This document shows, piece after piece, positions 1 through 5,401 of a stretch of 5,401 nucleotides of DNA; within the stretch, counting starts at the first letter, position 1; the number at the start of each line of letters is the position of its first letter. The position numbers and the translations under genes are program-made. The stretch lies in assembly GCA_036146215.1 (NCBI GenBank), contig JAYYJN010000251.1, positions 1 through 5,401 of the forward strand. Reading direction: 5' to 3'. The stretch comes from UBA7805 sp036146215. Lineage in GTDB: Bacteria; Planctomycetota; Planctomycetia; Pirellulales; UBA7805. The notes under the pieces are model-generated. The model was not told where the DNA came from and ran no database searches. It saw nothing but the letters and a program-made list of their open reading frames with translations.

Positions 1-797
1 CCTATCAGGCCTCCGTGTTTCAACCCGGCGATTCCCCCGTGGCTAACATTCCAGCCGCCTCCCATGACTGGAATCTTCAGCGTCGTAAGCTCCGCCTTAT
101 CCGGGACCTTGACCAGCGATATCTCAATCAATCGGGCGATACAAATGCACTGGAGTCGGCAATCGCAAATTATGAAATGGCTGCGAGGATGCAAACGGCG
201 GTTCCGGATCTCGCGGATTTGAGTGGTGAAACCCAAGCAACCCAGCAGATGTACGGGCTGGATGCACCGTTTGCTAATACGCGACGCTACGGAAGGATCT
301 GCCTGCTTGCTCGGCGACTGGTCGAACGGGGTGTTCGTTTTATTGAGCTAACTTGCACCGACGGTAACGGAGACCGTTGGGATCAACATAGTGGTTTGCG
401 AGAGGGCCATACCAAAAATGCACTTGCGGTAGATCAGCCGATTTCAGCGCTGATCACCGATTTAGAGGCGCGGGGTCTGCTGGATGAAACACTGATTCTC
501 TGGGCAGGTGAATTTGGTCGTACACCATTTGCCCAGGGTAATGATGGCCGGGACCATAACCCTTTCGGGTTCACGGTCTGGATGGCGGGGGGAGGGGTCC
601 GCGGTGGAACCACCTATGGAGCCACCGATGACTTTGGCTATAAGGTCGTTAAAAACAAACTGGAGATGCATGATCTTCATGCCACGATGCTCCACTTGCT
701 CGGAATTGATCACGAAAAGCTAACGTTTCGTTTCAGTGGTCGCGACATGCGGTTGACCGATGTGCACGGTCACGTGGTCCACGATATCATCGCCTGA
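1..797 (+). CDS. DUF1501 domain-containing protein, C-terminal part (5' end outside window)
   Basis: The frame is open from base 3 and ends at TGA 795-797, giving 264 visible residues. A GTG at 15 is not the likely start: the codons before it (Tyr-Gln-Ala-Ser) continue the family's usual xYQGxxF-type segment, so the gene begins upstream. Family hallmarks run in order: a GRICLLARRLVERGVRF helix (about 292-342), WDQH (378-389), the EFGRTP motif (510-527), GRDHNP (546-563) followed by an MAGGG-VRGG turn, and the C-terminal DLHATMLHLLGIDH and FSGRDMRLTDVHG blocks. DUF1501 proteins resemble the alkaline phosphatase/sulfatase fold and are very numerous in Planctomycetota. They often carry a Tat signal and sit next to genes for DUF1549/DUF1553 cytochrome-c-like proteins. 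Substrate and reaction are not established. The upstream neighbour and any signal peptide lie outside the window. The next gene is convergent. Confidence 0.93.
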   Translation, partial: YQASVFQPGDSPVANIPAASHDWNLQRRKLRLIRDLDQRYLNQSGDTNALESAIANYEMAARMQTAVPDLADLSGETQATQQMYGLDAPFANTRRYGRICLLARRLVERGVRFIELTCTDGNGDRWDQHSGLREGHTKNALAVDQPISALITDLEARGLLDETLILWAGEFGRTPFAQGNDGRDHNPFGFTVWMAGGGVRGGTTYGATDDFGYKVVKNKLEMHDLHATMLHLLGIDHEKLTFRFSGRDMRLTDVHGHVVHDIIA

Positions 798-809
798 TTC
801 GCAGCGCCA

Positions 810-1970
810 CTATGACTGTTTCACAAGCCGCGTGACCCTTCCCGGCGCGACCCACTCGGCGACGAAGATATTTCCATCTCTGTCAAAACACGCGTCATGG
901 GGGTGCAAGAACCGACCAGCTTGCCACTCATCAGGCTTTGTTCGCAGCGCCATTCCATCTTTTAAAACTGCTTTGCGCCACTCTGAATCGTCACCGAGTT
1001 GAGCGAGCGGTTGATTTTCTTTGTCAAGCAGGGTGATGCGAGCACTTAGATCAGGCACCAGCAATGTGTCTCCATGGACGTCACAATTGGCAGGCAAGAT
1101 GAATCCGTCCAGCGTCTTTTTATGCATTCCATGGAGATCGAACCACTGAAGTCGTCCATTCACACGATCGGCCACTACGACGAGGGGCTCTTCCTGTCGA
1201 TCATCGAGCCAGAGTCCGTGAGGCAGATTAAATTGACCGTCCGCTTTTCCAGGTGAACCAAACGTGGACATCCATTTGCCATCCGCATCATAGCGATGGA
1301 TTGTAAAAGTGCCGTAACCATCAGCCAGCATAAACCCGCCATCGGGTAGAAACGCAAAGTTGGTGGGCATAAATCGATCGCGCCCCCATCTTCCGGTAGT
1401 CGCTTGGTGCTCACCGTCAGCGTAGATTCCGGATTCCATCGGCGCTCTCTGCATCCATACCCGCTCACCTTGCAAATCGTATTTCGCAAAATTTTTCAGA
1501 TGCTGATAACCGGTGACATAGAGAAATTCTCCATCCGGTTCCCGACGAATCTCAAGTCCATGACCACCCCCTTGAAACTCACTTCCAAAGCTTCGGATAT
1601 ATTTACCCTCAGGGTCGAATACAAAGATTGAGGGGTGATCGGCCAGTTTGCGGTCTCCCTCGTGAATAACGTAAAGATTCCCACTTTGATCGACCGCCAC
1701 ATTGTGCGTTGTTTGCCAGGAGAAGTTATCTGGTAGTTGGGGCCAGTCATGCTGCACCTCATACCGATGTGCTTTCTCTCCCACGATTACCGCGGGGTTA
1801 CCTCGTTTCGCCGTGTGGACTGCCGGACCACGACGTCGGAACAATCGCTTCCGCGTCATGGCATCTCCTGGTTGACTAAAACTCAAGGAAAATAAACCGA
1901 TCGCGCCGATCGATAGAAATTCACGGCGGCTGGTTTGGGCGAATACAGCGCGATGCTGATGATCGGTCAT
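810..1970 (-). CDS. Tat-exported NHL-repeat propeller, peptidyl-alpha-hydroxyglycine alpha-amidating lyase (PAL)-like
   Basis: This is 386 residues from ATG 1968-1970 to TAG. That start is preferred over an in-frame ATG ending at 2003 because AGGA lies 8 bases before it and the Tat signal then falls at the N terminus. The signal has SRREFL at 14-19 (twin Arg 15-16), a hydrophobic core at 21-32 and a possible cleavage after GDA (35-37). The mature part is an NHL six-bladed beta-propeller. From memory of the rat enzyme, it aligns with the PAL domain of PAM: GHGL (His137), DGY (Tyr219), GQFNLPHGL (His251), VADRVNGR (Arg269) and PHD (His358-Asp359) match the zinc histidines H585/H690/H786 and Y654, R706, D787. 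PAL splits hydroxyglycine-extended peptides into an amide and glyoxylate. No monooxygenase (PHM) domain is attached, PAL's disulfide cysteines are absent, and Glu104 sits where PAL has Arg533. The family call is firm; lyase activity is unproven. It is probably periplasmic. Confidence 0.85.
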   Translation of the reverse strand: MTDHQHRAVFAQTSRREFLSIGAIGLFSLSFSQPGDAMTRKRLFRRRGPAVHTAKRGNPAVIVGEKAHRYEVQHDWPQLPDNFSWQTTHNVAVDQSGNLYVIHEGDRKLADHPSIFVFDPEGKYIRSFGSEFQGGGHGLEIRREPDGEFLYVTGYQHLKNFAKYDLQGERVWMQRAPMESGIYADGEHQATTGRWGRDRFMPTNFAFLPDGGFMLADGYGTFTIHRYDADGKWMSTFGSPGKADGQFNLPHGLWLDDRQEEPLVVVADRVNGRLQWFDLHGMHKKTLDGFILPANCDVHGDTLLVPDLSARITLLDKENQPLAQLGDDSEWRKAVLKDGMALRTKPDEWQAGRFLHPHDACFDRDGNIFVAEWVAPGRVTRLVKQS

Positions 1971-1978
1971 GGGTGCAA

Positions 1979-1982
1979 TCCT
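1979..1982 (-). promoter_or_regulatory. Ribosome binding site deciding the start of the PAL-like gene
   Basis: On the minus strand AGGA is followed by 8 bases and then ATG at 1970. No comparable site precedes the in-frame ATG at 2003, which would add 11 unhelpful residues before the Tat signal. This supports the shorter start. Confidence 0.6.
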
Positions 1983-2012
1983 AATGAGACAATGACAGCA
2001 CATTTAAACGGC

Positions 2013-2039
2013 TCGGTTATTACTAAGCAGGATAACCGA
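2013..2039 (-). repeat. 8-bp inverted repeat in the leader/promoter of the PAL-like gene
   Basis: TCGGTTAT (2013-2020) and ATAACCGA (2032-2039) are perfect reverse complements separated by 11 bases. The element lies about 43 bases before the chosen start codon, a position suited to an operator or a hairpin in the 5' untranslated RNA. No T-tract follows it on the minus strand, so it is not an evident terminator. Confidence 0.4.
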
Positions 2040-2135
2040 CCCGGGGATATCTTCAAACGTAGGAATGACGCCAACCAAACGGTGACCGTAATGGCGACTG
2101 TTCACAGCATGGAATGGACCGGCATGAAAGGGCAA

Positions 2136-2153
2136 TAAATTGACGACAATTTA
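2136..2153. repeat. 7-bp palindromic element, operator-like
   Basis: TAAATTG and CAATTTA are perfect reverse complements around ACGA. The hexamer TGACGA within it (2141-2146) recurs at 2163-2168, each copy next to an AAATTG/CAATTT-like half. Together with AATTGCCCAATT just after (2169-2180), this forms a cluster of AT-rich half-sites typical of a regulator binding region. No regulator can be named. Confidence 0.35.
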
Positions 2154-2182
2154 CAGGCTCTCTGACGAAATTGCCCAATTGT

Positions 2183-2214
2183 ATCCGCTTTATCGCGTTG
2201 TTCATTGAGCGGAT
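2183..2214. repeat. 7-bp stem-loop in intergenic region
   Basis: ATCCGCT (2183-2189) and AGCGGAT (2208-2214) are perfect reverse complements with an 18-base loop; a T-G wobble can extend the stem at each end. It lies upstream of the stronger hairpin on the + strand and could be part of the same structured transcript, if one exists. Confidence 0.35.
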
Positions 2215-2245
2215 GATTGATTGGCCAGTACATTAACCGCTTTAA

Positions 2246-2307
2246 AGCCTGTCTGCACTTGAGGCACCTTCATCGACTCCACAGCCGTGCAGACAGGCTA
2301 TTTTTTT
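2246..2307. terminator. Strong hairpin terminator downstream of ppiC, T-tract on the + strand
   Basis: AGCCTGTCTGCAC (2246-2258) and GTGCAGACAGGCT (2287-2299) form a perfect 13-bp stem around a 28-base loop. The loop can pair further through GGC 2263-2265 and GCC 2284-2286. It begins 7 bases past the ppiC stop codon on the minus strand, so it very likely ends the chaA-ppiC transcript, where only TTT follows the stem. On the + strand the stem is followed by A and seven T (2301-2307), the better intrinsic-terminator arrangement, and the last T overlaps the ppiC stop codon. It may work in both directions. The large loop is unusual for a simple terminator. Confidence 0.7.
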
Positions 2308-2588
2308 CACGGTTCCCGACTAGTGATCTCTAGAAGGTGATATCCGAATTGAGTTTGAACCGGACCGTGGATCACACCGACATCGCCTGAGAAAACCACT
2401 TCATCAAACTCCTTTACCATCTGTCCGGGCCCAAAGGAACCTAGGTCACCACCCTGTTGACCGGATGGACATTTGGAGTGGCTTTTCGCCAACTCTTCGA
2501 AAGATTCGCCGCCGTCGATCTTTGCTTTGATCGCATTACATTCTTCTTCAGATTCCACCAGGATATGTCTCGCTGTCGCTGTCGCCAT
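2307..2588 (-). CDS. ppiC: Parvulin-type peptidyl-prolyl cis-trans isomerase (PpiC, Par10-like)
   Basis: This is 93 residues, the same length as Escherichia coli PpiC, and a free single domain with no signal peptide or membrane segment, so cytoplasmic. It catalyses cis-trans isomerisation of X-Pro peptide bonds. Parvulin landmarks fall at the positions known for Par10: HILV (His8), SKCPSG (Cys40), GGDLG (46-50), GQMV (Met57), FDEVVFS (Phe61) and TQFGYH (His84). ATG 2586-2588 is chosen because GGAGAGGA lies directly before it (GGAG 7 bases away) and the product then matches the family start. An in-frame ATG ending at 2630 would add 14 residues unlike the family and would read through the ribosome binding site. 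It follows chaA after 53 bases on the same strand and ends at a hairpin, so it is probably the last gene of a two-gene operon. Confidence 0.95.
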   Translation of the reverse strand: MATATARHILVESEEECNAIKAKIDGGESFEELAKSHSKCPSGQQGGDLGSFGPGQMVKEFDEVVFSGDVGVIHGPVQTQFGYHLLEITSREP

Positions 2589-2591
2589 AAG

Positions 2592-2599
2592 TCCTCTCC
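2592..2599 (-). promoter_or_regulatory. Ribosome binding site of ppiC
   Basis: Minus-strand GGAGAGGA ends 3 bases before the ATG, and its GGAG part is 7 bases away. It is the clearest Shine-Dalgarno in the window and rules against the longer in-frame start at 2630. Confidence 0.65.
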
Positions 2600-2641
2600 A
2601 TTTAGGGTTTTCGCATCGGCATTGCCCCATCGAGCGTTATT

Positions 2642-3775
2642 CTACGGTGCCGCGTCGAAAATAGAAACGATGTAGGTCGCAAAAAGAAGCAAATGAACCG
2701 CCCCTTGCAGCACACCGGTCCGTCCACTGCCGAATGTGACCACCGTCACCATGAGGGTCAGCCCTAGCAGAAACGCATCGACCCAGTTCAGCCCAAGCAC
2801 AATTGGTGTGTCAAGGATGGTAGCGAGCGCGAGGACGCATGGAATCGTCATTCCGATCGTCGAAAGGGCCGCGCCCAGACTGATGTTGATCGAGCGAGTC
2901 AACGAATCGGATCGGGCAGCTTTCAGGGCGGTGATTCCCTCGGCACAAAGTACCAACGTCGCCACCAGAACTCCGCCAAGCGCTGCCGGCAGATGGGATT
3001 CCTCAAGGGTGCGATCCACAATTTGCGCTAGCGGCTCGGAAAGCGCTACGATCGGTATCATGGTCAGCAGCAAAAGTAAACCATACCAAAGGCAATCTTT
3101 GACGCCTTTCGACTCGAATCCGGCCTCCTCTGATTGCGATCCATCGCTCGGCTGAAAGAGGTCACGATGTCGAGTGGTCTGTATTGCGAGAAATATAAGA
3201 TAGAGTAGCGTTGTGGAAAGGATCAGATAAATCGTGAGTGTTGTCGAGAGATAACCCCCGATTGCAGAGTCCGCAACACGCGGCAGCACGAGGCCCAGTA
3301 GTGACAAGGGGATTAAGACGCCCAGGTACGCATTCGCACCACGCAAATTATAAGACTGCTCGAAGTGACGGATCCCACCCACAAGCAAACTGAGTCCTAC
3401 CACGCCATTTAAGACGATCATCACCACTGCAAAGATCGTATCCCGGGCTAAAGTGGGATTATTTTCGCCATGAACCATAACGCTCGTAATCACTGCCACC
3501 TCAATTCCCACAACCGACAACGTGAGGATCAGGGTGCCGTACGGTTCACCGAGAAATTCCGCTAATTTCTCAGCATGCCGCACCACAATAAAAGAGGACG
3601 CAAGCATGACAAGAAATAAGCCCGTAAAGACCACGGCCAACGAGAATGTATTTTGATGACCGGGGTTCCACGACTTTCCGAGAAAAATAAATGCAAGCAT
3701 CATTGGATAGCTGATCGCGAGAATCCATCCATTCCGCCATGATAAAACGTGATGCCGCTTTCTCTTAATGTTCAT
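2642..3775 (-). CDS. chaA: ChaA-type calcium (sodium/potassium):proton antiporter
   Basis: This is 377 residues ending at TAG, against about 366 in Escherichia coli ChaA, and essentially all hydrophobic helices with a polar acidic loop at about 208-227. Members of the CaCA/CAX superfamily exchange cytoplasmic Ca2+ or Na+/K+ for external H+ across the inner membrane, for alkaline, salt and calcium tolerance. The first repeat carries VRHAEKLAEFLGEPYG (65-80) with the conserved intramembrane acid at Glu92 in LSVVGIEV. The second carries LCAEGITALKAA (276-287) with Glu279, followed by a conserved ALSTIGMTIP helix. The C-terminal FGSGRTGVLQGAVHLLLFA block is also ChaA-like. Cation preference cannot be read from sequence. 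The ATG at 3775 lacks a good Shine-Dalgarno, so the exact start is less sure than the frame. It leads ppiC in a probable operon and is divergent from the DASS gene. Confidence 0.93.
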   Translation of the reverse strand: MNIKRKRHHVLSWRNGWILAISYPMMLAFIFLGKSWNPGHQNTFSLAVVFTGLFLVMLASSFIVVRHAEKLAEFLGEPYGTLILTLSVVGIEVAVITSVMVHGENNPTLARDTIFAVVMIVLNGVVGLSLLVGGIRHFEQSYNLRGANAYLGVLIPLSLLGLVLPRVADSAIGGYLSTTLTIYLILSTTLLYLIFLAIQTTRHRDLFQPSDGSQSEEAGFESKGVKDCLWYGLLLLLTMIPIVALSEPLAQIVDRTLEESHLPAALGGVLVATLVLCAEGITALKAARSDSLTRSINISLGAALSTIGMTIPCVLALATILDTPIVLGLNWVDAFLLGLTLMVTVVTFGSGRTGVLQGAVHLLLFATYIVSIFDAAP

Positions 3776-3964
3776 GCCAACTCGCTAAACACACTTTGTG
3801 ATGCCCAATCACGGTGCAAATTATCGCAACATAATCTAACGTTCACTCGCCGTATGCTGTGAACTTACTTTCCTTTAGCTTAAATGGGGGCTTGAAGCAC
3901 TCCAAGTGCAGGCCGACGGTCGTTTCGCATTGATTCCCAGTTTCTCAAACGCTACGCTACGACC
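3776..3964. promoter_or_regulatory. Divergent promoter region between chaA and the DASS transporter
   Basis: The 189 bases separate two divergently transcribed transporter genes and must contain both promoters. Three small perfect inverted repeats are visible: GTGAT/ATCAC (3798-3812, 5-base spacer), GTTCAC/GTGAAC (3841-3864, 12-base spacer) and GCACT/AGTGC (3897-3909, 3-base spacer). For the + strand gene, TTGTGA (3796-3801) with a 17-base gap to AATTAT (3819-3824) is a possible but weak promoter. On the minus strand GATAAT (complement of 3823-3828) is a possible -10 for chaA, with no good -35. No promoter call is firm. Confidence 0.45.
3841..3864. repeat. 6-bp inverted repeat, possible operator in the chaA/DASS divergent region
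   Basis: GTTCAC (3841-3846) and GTGAAC (3859-3864) are perfect reverse complements with 12 bases between them. The centre lies about 77 bases from the chaA start and 112 from the DASS start, where a shared regulator could act on both. A repeat this short could occur by chance. Confidence 0.25.
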
Positions 3965-5401
3965 ATGTTCAGCCGTTCTTCCCACCAAAGCGTCAATACG
4001 GCCATTGGGATGTCGGAAGCCGGGCGGTTCGTAATCTGCGTTGTTTTTGCCACAATCCTTTGGCTGATAAACCCGCCCAGCGGTCTCAGTGTTACGGGTT
4101 GGAGGATCTTCGCAATCTTTAGTTCAACGATCCTCGGATTTATTCTCCGACCGTTGGCGATGGCACCACTGGTATTGATCGCCCTGAGCGTGTTGGTGTT
4201 TGCCGATGCCTTATCGGACACGCCATACATCGAACTAAAAACCGCGTTTGCCGGATTCGGAAACACCACCACATGGCTTGTGGTTTCAGCAATTCTCATC
4301 TCGGGAACTATTATCCGAACAAATCTGGGCAATCGAATCGCATTACTCTGTTTTTTATTTTTCGGCAGAAATTCCACCGGCCTCGGATATGCCGCGTGCG
4401 CGACTGAACTCATGCTGGCACCCTTCATTCCCTCGAATACCGCGCGCGGGGGAGGGATTCTTGCCCCGGTGATTCGTAGCATCAACGCCTCCTTGGCAGA
4501 GGGGGAGGGAGACTCCAGAATCGCTGCAAATAGGAACACGACGACCCGTTACTTAATTGCAACCGCCGCACATGCCAACCTTGTCACCTCAGCCATGTTT
4601 TTAACGGCGATGGCTGCCAACCCGATCGTCGGCCAACTTGCCGGGGAGATTTATAATGTTGCGTTTACCTGGTCTCAGTGGTGTCTTGGCGGGCTTGCTC
4701 CAGGCCTGTTTGCACTTTGCCTACTGCCCCCCTTCATCGGTCTCTTTTTCAGGGACCGGGAGTGCAACATCCAGAATGCCCGTGATCGAGCACGAGAGGG
4801 ACTGGCCCAACTCGGACCAATGCGTCGTAATGAAATCCTGCTGGTGATTATTTTTCTCATCATGATCCTTCTCTGGGCAACCAGTCCTTGGCACTCGCTT
4901 CCCACGACCTTGGTTTGCATCAGCGGGGTCGCTGCAATTCTGCTGCTTCGTGTCGATCAGTGGACCGATATGGCAAAGCAGGGTGAGGCCTGGGATACTC
5001 TCGTTTGGTTGGGAGGGCTGCTAACCTTAGCAACCGCATTGAAGGAGCATGGCGTGGTTCAATATTTCGCAGACTTCGCGAGAACCCAAGTCACGGGAAT
5101 GCATCCCCTCATCGCCGGGATCCTGCTGGCACTGATCTACTTCTACTCTATGTATGGATTTTCCATGCTGACCGGACATATCATCGCACTGGCCGGGGCC
5201 TTCCTTTTGGTGGCTCAACAAGCTGGAACGCCAAGCTTATTAATGGTCCCACTGATTGCCTACCTTTCCAGTTTATGCGGGTGCCTGACCAACTATTCGA
5301 CCGGACCGGTGATCATCTATTTTAATCAGGGACAAATCTCTTCGGCGGATTGGTTTCGCGTCGGATTTTTCGTATCCATTTTTCATCTGTTAATTTGGGT
5401 C
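3965..5401 (+). CDS. DASS-family (SLC13-like) sodium-coupled anion/dicarboxylate symporter, 3' end outside window
   Basis: The frame is open for exactly 479 codons to the window edge without a stop; family members are about 470-500 residues, so only a short tail should be missing. It resembles the 2-oxoglutarate/malate translocator branch (chloroplast SODiT1, bacterial YflS/CitT): GFGNTTTWLV (97-106), the IPSNTARGGG clamp motif (155-164), TSAMFLTAMAANP (208-220), AWDTLVW (342-348), and the second clamp CLTNYSTGP (440-448). It is an inner-membrane carrier with many hydrophobic helices from residue 22 on. Such proteins import di- or tricarboxylates or sulfate, usually with Na+; the substrate here is not determinable. 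ATG 3965 is the first start after an in-frame stop at 3893; no Shine-Dalgarno is seen and ATG 4010 (residue 16) is an alternative. The gene is divergent from chaA. Confidence 0.9.
   Translation, partial: MFSRSSHQSVNTAIGMSEAGRFVICVVFATILWLINPPSGLSVTGWRIFAIFSSTILGFILRPLAMAPLVLIALSVLVFADALSDTPYIELKTAFAGFGNTTTWLVVSAILISGTIIRTNLGNRIALLCFLFFGRNSTGLGYAACATELMLAPFIPSNTARGGGILAPVIRSINASLAEGEGDSRIAANRNTTTRYLIATAAHANLVTSAMFLTAMAANPIVGQLAGEIYNVAFTWSQWCLGGLAPGLFALCLLPPFIGLFFRDRECNIQNARDRAREGLAQLGPMRRNEILLVIIFLIMILLWATSPWHSLPTTLVCISGVAAILLLRVDQWTDMAKQGEAWDTLVWLGGLLTLATALKEHGVVQYFADFARTQVTGMHPLIAGILLALIYFYSMYGFSMLTGHIIALAGAFLLVAQQAGTPSLLMVPLIAYLSSLCGCLTNYSTGPVIIYFNQGQISSADWFRVGFFVSIFHLLIWV

Larger units (their letters stand above)
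1971..2306. other. 336-base gene-free stretch with several inverted repeats
   Basis: It lies between the start of the PAL-like gene and the stop of ppiC, both on the minus strand, so it must hold the PAL-like promoter and leader. No convincing protein gene is present on either strand. Visible structure: perfect inverted repeats at 2013-2039, 2136-2153 and 2183-2214, a 10-base palindrome GCTTTAAAGC at 2239-2248, and the long hairpin at 2246-2299. I could not find a clear -35/-10 pair; planctomycete promoters are poorly matched by the standard consensus. The density of pairing is more than I would expect of plain spacer, but this was judged by eye and not scored. Confidence 0.6.

Noticed and set aside
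798..952. 12-base direct repeat TTCGCAGCGCCA at 798-809 and 941-952
   Set aside because: About one repeated 12-mer is expected by chance in a window this long, and the second copy lies inside coding sequence with unrelated flanks.
1971..2003. Longer start for the PAL-like protein (ATG ending at 2003)
   Set aside because: It would put 11 extra residues, including two Cys and a His, before the Tat signal, and it skips the good AGGA site placed for the ATG at 1970.
1935..2138. Small + strand open frame (67 codons, or 48 from the ATG at 1992) in the gene-free stretch
   Set aside because: No Shine-Dalgarno, no recognisable domain, a start overlapping the PAL-like coding sequence in antisense, and a composition that does not look selected. 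It could only be rescued by conservation or ribosome profiling.
2589..2630. Longer start for PpiC (ATG ending at 2630)
   Set aside because: The extra 14 residues are not part of the Par10 family and would be translated through the ribosome binding site that serves the ATG at 2588.
2736..3155. 139-codon open frame on the + strand
   Set aside because: It lies antisense inside chaA, has a composition typical of a shadow frame, and has no recognisable domain.
3797..3813. CRP-like site TGTGA...TCACG between chaA and the DASS gene
   Set aside because: The spacing between half-sites is 7 bases rather than 6 and the right half ends in G. A CRP call in a planctomycete is not justified by this alone.
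3952..4539. 195-codon open frame on the minus strand
   Set aside because: It is fully antisense to the well-supported DASS transporter, whose frame matches family motifs throughout. The antisense product resembles no family I know.

Overview
The window looks like chromosomal DNA of a planctomycete, probably a marine or freshwater Pirellulales-like lineage. The strongest pointer is the DUF1501 protein at the left edge, from a family greatly expanded in Planctomycetota. A Tat-exported NHL-propeller protein and the moderate GC content fit the same group. This taxonomic call is inference; no rRNA or other marker is present.

Layout, left to right: (1) the 3' part of a DUF1501 gene on the + strand, cut by the window edge and ending at 797. 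(2) Converging on it with only 12 bases between the stop codons, a - strand gene (810-1970) for a Tat-secreted six-bladed propeller. It aligns by eye with the lyase domain of peptidylglycine alpha-amidating enzyme (PAL). (3) A 336-base stretch without a gene (1971-2306) carrying several inverted repeats and a strong 13-bp hairpin. (4) A probable two-gene - strand operon: a ChaA-type Ca2+(Na+/K+)/H+ antiporter (2642-3775) followed after 53 bases by a PpiC-type parvulin (2307-2588), ending at the hairpin. (5) A 189-base divergent promoter region (3776-3964) with small inverted repeats. (6) On the + strand, an almost complete DASS-family (SLC13-like) anion/dicarboxylate symporter that runs off the right edge in frame.

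The genes do not form one pathway. chaA and the divergent DASS transporter are both ion-linked membrane transporters sharing an intergenic region, so coordinated response to salt, pH or calcium is possible but not shown. The PAL-like and DUF1501 proteins are both typical of planctomycete secreted or peripheral protein sets, but they are transcribed toward each other and are not an operon. No mobile element, CRISPR array, tRNA or rRNA is visible.

The observations most worth a second look are two. The PAL-like protein keeps the three zinc histidines and the Tyr/Arg/Asp residues of the eukaryotic lyase but appears to have Glu where the lyase has a catalytic Arg. The intergenic hairpin carries its T-tract on the strand opposite the gene it follows, which leaves room for an unannotated + strand RNA.
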